Below are positions 47,874-58,300 of a DNA stretch of 64,000 bases, piece by piece. This DNA is from Alisma plantago-aquatica (lineage: Eukaryota > Streptophyta > Magnoliopsida > Alismatales > Alismataceae): contig OY856409.1 of assembly GCA_963693085.1 (NCBI GenBank), forward strand, positions 517,476,303 to 517,540,302. The letters run 5' to 3'. The translations under genes and the position numbers were made by a program. Position 1 is the first letter of the stretch, and each line of letters opens with the position of its first letter. The notes below the pieces were generated by a model. That model ran no database searches, was not told the origin of the DNA, and was given only the letters and a program-made list of their open reading frames with translations.

Positions 47874-49031
47874 TGAGGTACCCGGGTGCAACCTTTTTAG
47901 TTTGATTTATGCAGTGAGGACACTGCAGATTTCAAGCTTAGGGGGGAGCAACCGGATGGTAACCTAGTTCTTTTAGCTTTTCCCTTTCATGTTATTTGCT
48001 TCTTGTCATTTGCTTTTGTTTTGTGTTCACATTTCAGTCATTGTTTTCAGTTCTCCTCTTCTGGTGGCAAATCTAGTATGAGATGAGGTTTACCTTTTAT
48101 ATGTGGATAGAACTCCTATGCTTAACAGATTGTCCTCTTTTGATGAGAAATATCATTTGGAGAAATTGTAAAAGGCATGCATTAATCAAATGAAACCTTT
48201 TGGCCATCAACATGTGCTTAACTCTGGTTTATGCTTCTAGCCTGAACATTCATCTTTCACATACTTGATTGCTTAAAACATGTAATGGTTTCAATTTTTG
48301 TGAGTAAATCAACTTTACAACATCATTTGGAATACGAGATGCCCTTGCCAAGTTCTTAGTGCATTTTCAACTACTCTTTCAATGAAATTTTTTCAAAACA
48401 AATGAATGAAATCTAGATAATGTTGCAATTTAGTTGACTCTCCTATCTTTTGGAAAAAAATTTAAAATTTCTTTTGGCTTATCTCATCTTTATACCCCAT
48501 AAAAGATGGCTAAACCGCCCACATATCATGCTAACCTAGTGTAAGTCCGATCTGGCCACGATGGTTAGGTGGTATGTCTTAAAAGAGGGTAAAATACCCC
48601 AACCGACATTCCACGTGTGCATAAGCCTACACTAGCAGCCGAGTGTCGAAACCCATAATCCATTATCACATCACTTTTGGGAAAGAAGGAGAGTACAACT
48701 AATATTGTTAATTTTAACTAAGATTTCATCTTTTGTATCCTTAATAGTTGAGAGTTTCAGTTGCACATCCACTAATTGCTTGGCTTGGTCATCCAAATTC
48801 TACTTAGTGTTGTTTAATTGATTGATTCATTTAATTGTGACCACCCCTGCTGAACTAAAAATCTCTTTCTTGGGTGTTTAAGTTGAATTTATGGCTATGA
48901 GCATAAACATGTTGATCATGGTTGATTTGGTTTTATACACATCTTTCATTTCATTTGATCTATGCATGAGCTTGACAATTCCTTCATTTGTGTTTCTATG
49001 CTCTTTTTGCTTGAGGACAAGCAATGGTTTA
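47874..49031 (+). other. Non-coding interior between gag and the 3' LTR
   Basis: About 1.1 kb has no pol motif. At 47934-47949 it has AAGCTTAGGGGGGAGC, nearly the same as the true polypurine tract at 49031-49045. The rest is AT-rich untranslated sequence. The ORF that begins at 48891 crosses into the LTR and is not a gene. Confidence 0.65.
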
Positions 49032-49045
49032 AGCTTAGGGGGATT
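49032..49045 (+). other. Polypurine tract of the gag-only element
   Basis: AGCTTAGGGGGATT lies directly before the 3' LTR start TGATGTGC. This is the expected second-strand primer position. Confidence 0.82.
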
Positions 49046-50575
49046 TGATGTGCACAAATCATATCACCCTTTGGATCATGTTTGGTTGCATATCCGTGTT
49101 GTTTTGACTCAATTATCACTCTCATTCATGCTAGATTCTATATTTTTATCTATTCTTACTTGTCTCATGGTTTGGATTGTAGGTACTACATATTGCAATG
49201 AAATTATGAGGAATATATCATATTATCTCTTATTGGATCACTCCTCAAGTATCTACATGTTTTGGGGTTCAAAATTACGCAAATACCACTTTTTACGGCA
49301 TGTAAATCGGACCTACACACTGAAAGTTATGATCAGAATACACAACAGCCCAGAACAGCAAAGTGCACGCCGTGCACCAAAAGTGCATGCCGTGCACCTG
49401 CGAATTTCAGCCAGAAGAAAGTTTCTGAAAAGTTGCACGGCGTGCACTTTGAAGTGCACACCGTGCACCTGGCAGTTTCAGCATTTTGTAAAATACGAGT
49501 TTTTGTTTAAAACGAAGGGGGAACTTAATGGGCGGTTACGGACGGTCATTTGCGGAAGTTCTCTCGTCCCAGAGCAAGTCTAGAGAAGAGGAGGGCAATT
49601 TTGAGGGGAAAGGAGGTGGTTTCTTGCCAAAGGAGTCCATTTCTTCTTCTCTTCTTCTCCATTGTCTTCTCCAAGGTGCAGCCAAGCTTCCCCAACTTCG
49701 TGCAGCTTCTCGGGAGAGGAGCCAGTCCGTTTTGGAGCAGCTTTAGGAGTGGAATTTCGTCCCCAAGACGGAATTCTACTTCTCTTGGGTTACACTTTCA
49801 ATTCTCCTAGATTTTCCTTCTCTAAACCATGTTAAACTCTGAAAATTCTGTAGCATTTCTGCAATACATAATCATGGATGAGTAGAATCCAAATCTTAGA
49901 CATGGGAGAGTAACTCCCATGTCATAGCTTGTATGAACATATGAATTTCGTACAAAATGTTAGTTTCTTGCATGTTCTAAGAGTTGTTTCAGATCTGAAA
50001 TTCTTGTTTGTGTGATTGGCCTCATACTTGCATGTTTTATGCTTTCTTTCATAATCTGAGAAGATGTGTTTGAGAGTATGGAGTTACTCTTTTGGCAACT
50101 TTTCCTTGACCGCGAGAGTGGCTGGGATTATGTTGAGGATCAAGGTTTGTGATTTGAAATGAAATACATACACGAGAGTGATGTATGGAGTTAAAATTGT
50201 CATCACTTCACTGGGAGGTGAGTGATGACTACAAACCTCCTTTGCAAGTTAATTAACATGTTTAAATTCATATTTTAATATAAGCTATGATGTGATAGTG
50301 AAATCCCAAGTCTAAGATCCTTCCAAATCTGAATCTTAACCTTTCTTAAGTGATAATTTACTGTTTTGTTTTAAATCTATAATTTAGTTGTTCTAATCCA
50401 ACCATCTTGTGTACAACGATCTAGATTATTGAAAATCATAACTCTTGCGCCTAACTAACCAACGCTCCTTGTGTTCGACCTCGACTACAACTACTCTCGT
50501 ATACTTGCGGGATATAGCTAGTTGAGTAAAAGATCATTTTTAATGATTGAAACTCGTTAGTGTAAACTACCAACA
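49046..50575 (+). repeat. 3' LTR of the gag-only element
   Basis: It is nearly identical to 44217-45747. Two of its four GTGCACG-type palindromes have lost their CG by C-to-T or G-to-A changes (near 49387 and 49460). The target duplication TTAGG follows at 50576. Confidence 0.92.
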
Positions 50576-50925
50576 TTAGGGTTTCTTGTAGTCTAGTTTC
50601 ACTTCTTGATTTCAAATGCTTGCTTCATTAGTATAATCAATCAAATCACCATCAAGCCCTAAAAACCCTACACTCCACTTTAGGAATGTAGCTTACCCTA
50701 ACTTAGCTCTAGTGCCCCCTCTCCCTATGGATCAATCCTTATCTTGCCACTTGTCTATTCTACGACATGGTCCCGTGTGTTTATGGGTGAAGTGTGGATA
50801 GTTTGAGTGAGTGGGTTAGACTAGGTTTGTCATAAACTTGAAAGATACATGTGTGTTTTCCTTGTGTGCATCCAATCGAAGTTTAATTGGTTAGGGTGTG
50901 TGTTGTGGAAATGAACCAAGCTTTC

Positions 50926-50943
50926 TGGCACCGTTGTTGGGGA
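50926..50943 (+). other. Decayed Asp-tRNA primer binding site of the old Athila-like element
   Basis: TGGCACCGTTGTTGGGGA differs from the tRNA-Asp complement at three bases, all G-to-A or C-to-T transitions. Its LTR would end at CCA (50918), with the same short AGCTTTC-type spacer seen in the nested element. Confidence 0.75.
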
Positions 50944-51282
50944 TAGAGGCACTCAACCTAGCTAGTTAGCATAGCCTATTTTTTCCTACTACCCTCACCA
51001 TTGTTATTCTTTATTCTTTTTTTACTTTTGAATACTTGTCTTCTAACTTATCTCTTGTTGCTTGTTTGTGACTTGTGCATGTGACAGTTGTGCATGCTTG
51101 GTAGATGCTCGAATTCTACTACCTTAGTTCCCTTCAACCCCAATACAGGTAGAAGAAGACACTAGCAACACTAAAAACAACACCAAGAAGCTGAAATGGA
51201 AGTCCCGCATGCCTAAAATCCTCCTGGGGGTATTCTATAAAACCCTCCAGGGTGTGTTCCACTACCACCAAACTACCCCTTC

Positions 51283-52370
51283 ATGAGTACTTCACCTCCA
51301 GGGAACCACACCTCACATATTCCCACCCTTATTGACCAAATGTCAAGCCAACAATTTTCCATCCCACCAGCCCTTCTTAGACTCCTACCCACTTACTATG
51401 GGATGGAGAATGACAATCCATACCACCATGTTGATGCCTATCTAGAAACATGTTCAACCTTCCATACTCCAGCCACCGCTGACCATTCCATAAGGAGAAC
51501 CCTCTTCCCTCTCTCCCTCAGAGAAAAAAATCAAGGAGTGGTATATGTCAAAACTTGAAATGGTGACTTGGGTGACTGTGAAGAATAAGTTCTTGAATAA
51601 GTTCTACCCCATTTCCAAGCTAACTCATATGACGAGGTGCATCACCTCCTTCACATAAAAGGAAAATAATCCCTTTCATGAAGTTTGGGAGAGATTCCAA
51701 AAGCTCTTGTGAGGCTGCCCCCACCACGAAGTTCCTCTATGTTAGATAGTGTAATCTTTCTACACCAAACTTCTTGAATTGAGCCAAACTACAATTGACT
51801 CTTCTTGCGGTAGAACATTCATGGATAAGCCTCCAGAGGAGTCCTGGCCACTCTTTGAGCACCTTGATGAGAACTCATGCCACTGAGCTTCAAGCAAGGG
51901 GGAGCACTATGATAGGAACTGGGTTCCTCCTCCTCTTCTCCAACTCTAGTTAGAGATGACACAAATCCTCAAATGATAAAGATCCTTGCTGACATGATAA
52001 ACTTGATGAAGAATCAACCTGGAGGGTCTCTAGTCACTCTACCAATGTCATGGAGGCTATCTATAAAGAAGTGCAAGCCTTGCAGTCTTTTAGAAACAAG
52101 AACAACCAAGTCCCTATGTCAAACTCCTACATTCTAGAATGGAGGAATCACCCGAATTTCTTTTGGAAGCAACAAGGTGAAGAAGGGAAAGGGCAACCAA
52201 GGCAACACCAACGGCCAAGGTACAACTCAAAGTTTGAAGATGAAGTTCTTGGAAGGCTAAGGAGCCTTGATTAGGTGAAGAAATATGTTTCCTCCCGTGG
52301 ACAAACAATTAGCTGCCTCAAGCAAAGACTAGATCAAATCTCTCTTTCATTTGCTCACCGTGAAGAGGGA
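51283..52370 (+). pseudogene. Athila-like gag, decayed
   Basis: The first open part (51283-51558) has a short Pro/Thr-rich lead and then the start of the gag domain (RRTLFPLSLREK). A frameshift near 51530 moves it to a frame reading KEWYMSKLEMVTWVTVKNKF. Later fragments keep NPFHEVWERFQKLL and CPHHEVPL, the conserved core of Athila/Tat Gag. Stops appear near 51657, 51712, 51744 and 51887. A basic segment at 52050-52274 matches the C-terminal Gag linker. Confidence 0.78.
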
Positions 52371-52399
52371 AGACTCTGATCCCAATCCATGATAACCCA

Positions 52400-53350
52400 A
52401 ACAATGATGGTGGTTATATGAGCACTCCTCAACAATACCAATACCTCCTAACCCCTATGCTCCTCCACCTTTACAACCCCAATTCAACTACCAATACACT
52501 CCACCTCCACCACACTCATACCAACACCCCCCTCTACAATATCACCCCCATCCACAACAACCACAAAAACCTCCATCCCAACCACAATTCATTCTCCAAA
52601 ACCAAAATCCCCCACACCAAATGCCACCACCACCTCAACAACCACAACAACCACGACAAGCTTCCTCCTCTACCATCCATGAACAAGTGAAGGTTGTGAT
52701 AATGTTGAGAAGTGGGAGGACTTTGGAGTAGTTAAGAGAGACAACAATTTACGGTGCAACCGATGAAGCTAGAGTTAATACCATGACTCAAGACAGTGAT
52801 ACCGAGATTCAAGGTGATGTTACTATGACAGGAAGTTGGGATTATTAGTGATCCAGAGTGATGATACCGTGATTCCATGATACTGCTTGACAATTCTATT
52901 GATGTGAACCTATCAGGATCACAACTCCCCCCTTTTCTTGATGCACTTGAAGAGCCATCCATCGAGAAAACAAAGAAGAAACATACCGAGGATACCATGG
53001 AGACCTTCAAACAAGTGAGGATCAATACTCCATTGCTAGATGACATCAAACGAATACCTTCCCATGCAAAGTTCTTAAAATATTTGTGTACCTTTAAGAG
53101 GAGGGGAACTGAAAGAACATTGAGGCAAGTCAAGCTCACTGAGCAAGTGAGCTCTATTATGCAACACACCACACCAAAGAAGAGAAAAGACCCTGACACA
53201 CCCATCATTTCTTGCTGCATTGCATCATATAGACCAAGCACTTCTTGACTTGGGTTCTAGTGTGAATCTGATGCCCTATGATGTGTATGTAAAATTAAAT
53301 TTGGGACAGTTGCAATCGGCTAATTTCACCTTGTAGTTAGCTGACCGTTC
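52400..53350 (+). pseudogene. Athila-like gag tail and aspartic protease, decayed
   Basis: The part 52418-52690 is Pro/Gln/His/Thr-rich low-complexity linker. At 52690-52735 the frame reads VVIMLRSGRTLE, a hallmark just upstream of Athila protease. The frame 52877-53248 (FKQVRINTPLLDDIKRIPSHAKFLKYL) is the conserved pre-protease region. The protease core follows at about 53236-53300 as LLDLGSSVNLMPYDVYVKL, where DLGSS stands for the active-site DLGAS/DSGAT. Frame changes separate the pieces. Confidence 0.78.
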
Positions 53351-53639
53351 CATGAAGACGCCTTGAGAGTGAGTTGAAGATGAGTTGGTGAAGCTTGACG
53401 ATGACACATCCACATTATGCTTGATATGGAAAAGGACTGAAGGAAGGTCTCAATTGTCTTGGGAAGACCCTTCCTAGCTACAACTAATGTAGTGATTCAT
53501 GTGAGAACTGAAACCATGTATGTGACATTCTTGCACATGAAGATCTAGTTGAACATTTTTAAAGATTCCGCTAAATTCGGGGTAATGGGTGCTACTGAAG
53601 AAGATTGCTATCTAATTAACTGCCTTGAGGAGATTGTAG

Positions 53640-53989
53640 AAGAATGCTTGCTTAAATGGATTTAGACTGCCACCCAAGGTAGGGATTTAGAGCCCATTAT
53701 GGAGTTCCTCGATGATGATGATGAGGAAGATGAACTAGAATTAGTGGCTGAAAGTGAAGATCTCCTATCCATTTTTAAGAAACCTTTGAGGAGATCCATT
53801 GAAGAACCTCTAGTCCTTGAGCTCAAGTCTCTTCCTGAACGCTTGAAGTATGAATTTCTAGGATCATTTGACACCTCCCGGTGATCATTTCTTTTATCCT
53901 TACCCCTAAATAATAAGATGCTCTGATGGCTATTTTGAAGAGAAACATTCACGCCATAGGATGGTCTACTACTAACTTGAGGGGTGTTG
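53640..53989 (+). pseudogene. Athila-like pol, start of the RT region, truncated by Copia element 2
   Basis: The frame at 53699-53884 runs through an acidic stretch and then LVLELKSLPERLKYEFLG, the conserved lead into RT of Athila/Tat elements. After a small shift it reads on to the NIHAIGWSTTNLRG segment, directly before the RT core. The Copia LTR begins at 53990, so RT, RNase H and integrase of this element should continue right of the Copia element, beyond the window. Confidence 0.75.
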
Positions 53990-54680
53990 TGTTGGGTTTT
54001 ATGTGACAGAATAGGCAGCGGAAACAAATTTTTTATTTAACCACAAACCCTTAACTAGTAGATCACATCATCAACTATGAAATAGGAAGGATGGTTTAGC
54101 GAGATATACATAGTCCTGAGGCTTGATCAACGACAATACCTTGCAACTAGTGCGGTCTTCAACCACCTAGTCTTCGACAACGCTTGTACAACTCCTGGTC
54201 TTGACCCGGACTGCAGTTGATAGTCATCCTCCTGAGCGGCAGAAATCTCCTGCCTCTATAGATAGTCTACATGGACCACTTGGAACTCTAACCGTCCTAA
54301 AGGACAGACTAGAAGGAGTCGCCCCCTTCTGTTGGCGTACTAGTCACTAACACATTCTCCCACCACCAGTCACTTTTTTACAGTTGTCTTTCCCTCGATG
54401 TTCCTCCCTGGATGGGTAGAACTTACTTGGGCTCTCTCGGTTACCAAAACCAGAGAGGACAAAACTTTGCAGAACAACTGATATTCCGAGTTGTGTGTTC
54501 TGAGAAGCCCCATGTACCCCTCTATATATAGTAGAGGGAAGGGTCAGAGTTCCCAGTCTGTGCGGGAGTAGAAGGGTCTAAATTTTCCACGAACTAATTG
54601 TGCTTCAGCAGGAAAACTAGTCATTTCATAAGTGAACCGGTCATTTGGGCAAGTGAGCCGATCATTTCACCAAGTGAACC
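53990..54680 (-). repeat. Copia element 2, 3' LTR, left part
   Basis: It begins TGTTGGGTTTTATG and tracks the LTR at 6084-6790, including the TATA box (54522-54530) and the first GGTCATTT/GATCATTT motifs (54630-54680). It breaks at 54680, where the solo LTR begins. Confidence 0.88.
54522..54530 (-). promoter_or_regulatory. Likely TATA box of Copia element 2 LTR
   Basis: The TATATATAG box on the minus strand is at the same relative position as the box at 6641-6650 in the related LTR. The array upstream of it is split by the solo LTR 150 bp away, so the promoter is probably disconnected from most of U3. Confidence 0.5.
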
Positions 54681-55593
54681 TGAAACATCCCAAATCGAAT
54701 AAAACACGATTACATACTAACTAGTGGATTACCAAAAATCACGAGAAATTAAAACTGATTTACAATAAGCACCATAAGATGAGACATGTTGCATCTGAGC
54801 CAACACTTTCTTTTCATAACATATTTTCAAGGTGCTAAAACATAATTTCCCATCATCTTGTTACATTGAATAACTGTTCCACATGTTGATTTATTAAATC
54901 AAGGTACAGAAGCCAAAAACCACATATCGATCATCTTATCAGAAACATAGAAAAACTCTCTCGAAGACCTAAGTGTACATGGATGACACATAGGACTCTA
55001 CTGCTAGACACTATCTATTCCACCAGGTACGATACCTCTGCTCATCATCTTTAGACACATGATCTTTATCTCGCCAGGCACGTCCACCTAAAAAGGGTTA
55101 TTAACCAACGGGGTGAGACACACAGTCCCATCGAGAAACATAACCCTCTACCAACTTTATCATTATCACATATGACTGAGCAGATAGACCAAACTAAACA
55201 ATAGGTAATAGCTAACTAGTTATGCGAGAAGGAATATGAAGAACATGTATATGAAAACTTATACAAAGACCGTTTAAGAGCATATGAGAAAGCTTACATC
55301 ATTCAAGGCCTCAACCAATGTTTTGTATTTGCCCTAAGCAAAGATACTATATGGCTTGATTACAAATTATTATGCCCTATGGAAGTGAGCCATACCGCTC
55401 AAATCCAACCTTCAGTTGCGAAACCCAAAGCCGGTGCCATACAAGGTCAATGGAAGTGCTAGAATCCACGACCTCTACCCTCGTGGTCAGTGCACGAGAA
55501 CCAAAGCAAGACCACAATCTGCTTAAGTGACCTTAGTTACAGGGTCATCTCCGCATGCTACCCTTTCTCTAGCCCACCTTGGTATAGGTTACG

Positions 55594-55740
55594 GTGCTAG
55601 TATATCTTGAGCCACGGGCCTGTTCACCGTGCTCTCGAGCCATGAGCACATTCATGCTCTATCACACTAAGCTATGGGCCTGTTCACCATGCTCTATCAC
55701 ACTGAGCCATGGGCATGTTCACCATGCTCTTATACACATC
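55594..55740. repeat. Short tandem repeat in the solo LTR (about 34-45 bp unit)
   Basis: Three to four imperfect copies of a unit containing GAGCCATGGGCATGTTCACC occur. The related fragment at 8332-9771 has a single copy (near 8670-8705), so the array expanded in this lineage. Confidence 0.7.
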
Positions 55741-56061
55741 TTGAGTCTACAACCGCAGTTGCACTCTAATCCTCCTATTTTCGACTAGGAGAAACCCCAC
55801 ATATTCAACAATATGCGCTCTGGGTTAACCCACAGGAAAACCCATTTCACCATCACCAACTCCTGACGATGATGGATCTATGGCCAGGGCAAACTACATG
55901 AAAGTTCATCTATATTTAGTTAAGGCATTTTAAGTGGATTGTTGGGGCAACCAAGTTGTATTAAAAAACCATATATAAAACATAAACAACATTAAATTCC
56001 ATTATCTTGTGTCACACTATTACTGTTATTCTTAATGCCCTCAACAATCATCATATTGCCA

Positions 56062-56205
56062 TGGGATATCAATCCCTCAGTTCATCACATAATGCTACCG
56101 CCTCTCAAGGATTCATCATCATGGGATATCAATCCCTCATATCATAATGCCACTGCCTCTCAAGGCTTCATCATCATACATCATCATGGGATAGCAATCC
56201 CTCAT
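56062..56205. repeat. Short tandem repeat in the solo LTR (about 55-64 bp unit)
   Basis: Two and a half copies of a unit with CATGGGATATCAATCCCTCA and CCTCTCAAGG occur. The repeats make the small frame at 56035-56223; it is not a gene. Confidence 0.75.
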
Positions 56206-56999
56206 ATCACAACTAGAGGATAACACCTCAATCAGGCACTCAGCCTTTATCAGGTCACCAGACCTTTCTCATCATATGGTGATATATGTTATCTTATCAA
56301 AAAGGCACATCATCATTACTCAGATATTGCACATATACCAAGTGCTACACAAAGCACATGATCATATAATCACCATAGCTCTTACCTAGCTATGAATTCA
56401 ATTGATAATACCTACATGGTTAGGGAGCATAGCAAAAGAGATAAGTGGATCACAACATACAAATCTTTAAAGAACATATCATGCCATTAAGATTAAGGTT
56501 TGTAGGTTTGGAACAATCATCCATTATTATGAATACATGAAGCATAATTTTAAAGATGGTGTATTAAACAATACACATTATTGTTACCATACCATGGGTA
56601 TCCACCATACCCTATATCTCATGTCATCATGCACACCATTCTTAAGGATTCATCTTTAGGGATCATACAACCATGATCTACCATCAAGCATTATCAAAGG
56701 TTCACCTACCGTCAACCATAGGTAACCACCATACTAATGTTCAAAACTTATTCATCATGTCTTATCATCATGATCAAAGATATGGGCTCAAGATAGCAAG
56801 ATAGCATACTATCATATAAGGCTCAAGGTAACTTTTTAGGTTTATCGGGTTAGGGCACAACCCTTCACTAGAGGTGTCGCCTACCCTCACCAAAATCCGG
56901 CAACGACCAATGAACCCACACTAAAGGGTGTCAGGTAGGGTACCCAAGGATATCAGGTAGAGCACAATCCTTCATCAAAAGGGATATCAGGCACCAACA

Positions 57000-58300
57000 A
57001 CCCTCATATCGTGCAAAAACACCTCCAAAGGCCATATCACCCAGACATACCTTAGGCCATCAATGTCAAGAGACCTCCTTCTAAGATATCAAACAACTCA
57101 TGGATCTAAGAATGTCGAATTCCATGTTCAACCAACACATCTCACTTCCTATTGGGTTAGGCAACCTCACAACTGTGTCGGCCAAGGACCTCATAGTACC
57201 AAAACCACCAAGGTGCTCTCTAGGTCATCCCTACCAGGATTGACTTCCTTATTGCCCCATCTATGTTCACCTCTATCAACAAGATATAGGTGTAACAACC
57301 TCAACCATACTTGGTTCACCTAAGCCTCACTAATCCTTGTGCTACTCATGACACCATATCGTCCAAACTCTCAACTTGTATTGCCCGAGGCCTACCTCCC
57401 AGGCTCAGACCCATATCAGCTAAGCACCCAACCCTAGAACCATCCAAGCTATCAAGTGTAGCATATACTCATGTCGGGTAATCAACCAAGATAAGACATG
57501 TATCGAGCAAAGGCATATCGGCCAAGGTATCATATCCCCCTATAGGGTATCGACCAGAATTCATCCTTAGTATCCCCCAAGTCATTTGATACATACACAC
57601 TTATATCGAGTTAGGGTTGATGATATTGGGTAGCATATCAAGGGACCATCCATAACGCCCAACCTCACATCTTTGTCATACATGGAGTACTATCTTGGGC
57701 AACACACCATGACGCCCAAGAGATCATCACAACAAGAGCACCCCTATCAGTCAACTAGGGATAGGGCAGCCCTATTGCCCAAGACTTCATGTCACCTAAG
57801 ATGCCATGTCGGGCAACTAGGGTTAGAGCATCCATATCGGCCAAGACACTATATTGTCCAAGCTAAGGTTAAGGCTTCATATCAGCCAACTATCATATCA
57901 CCCATCATCATATCGGCCAAGATCTAGAGCTCACCTCACAACTCAAGGAAGGAAGGGTGTTTCTCAAAACTCAACATCAAATCATGTATACTCATGTTAC
58001 CCAAGGTATCTAAGAGGGTATATCATCCAACCTAGGGTTAAGGAGACCCTATCGGCCAAACTAACATGTCACCCAACCATATAGAGCATATGATCACCTC
58101 TCAACAACCAAGTGAGAGAGGGGTATTGCCCAAGGACTCAATATCATACATATTTGGATCAAAGGATCCTAAGCTCACCTCTCAATAGCAAAGTGAGAGA
58201 GGGGATTGCTCACAATCCATCAACCAAAGCACAACCTATTGGGTAAGATTCTATATCGGGTAAGGCCCCATATCGGGTAAGCACTATATCGGGTGGGTCA
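57000..58300. repeat. Degenerate ATATCGG-motif field in the solo LTR
   Basis: Many copies of ATATCGGCCAAG, ATATCGGGTAAG, or decayed forms (ATATCACCCAA, ATATTGTCCAA) occur every 30-60 bases without a fixed period. Three lie in a row at 58252-58292. The field spans about 1.3 kb. Confidence 0.55.

Larger units (their letters stand above)
44217..50575 (+). mobile_element. Gag-only Gypsy-type LTR retrotransposon (TR-GAG-like), structurally complete, 6359 bp
   Basis: The two LTRs (44217-45747 and 49046-50575) differ by roughly 26 of about 1530 bases by eye. The element is flanked by the perfect 5-bp duplication TTAGG (44212-44216 and 50576-50580). It has an Asp-tRNA primer site, a gag-like ORF of 667 codons and a polypurine tract, but no protease, RT, RNase H or integrase in its 3.3-kb interior. 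It is therefore a recent insertion of a non-autonomous element that needed Pol from a relative. The family is close to Athila/Tat by its primer site and Gag. Confidence 0.9.
41901..53989 (+). mobile_element. Old Athila/Tat-like Gypsy element, interrupted and truncated
   Basis: The parts fit one plus-strand element: a 5' LTR (left limit uncertain; its right end is at 50918 after the nested element is set aside), an Asp-tRNA primer site at 50926-50943, gag from 51283, protease near 53236, and the start of the RT region at about 53640-53989. A gag-only element splits the LTR at 44216/50576. Copia element 2 cuts off the pol at 53989. All coding parts are decayed. Confidence 0.72.

Noticed and set aside
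50655..50680. Telomere-like CCCTAAA sequence
   Set aside because: Only two imperfect units within LTR sequence; no array.
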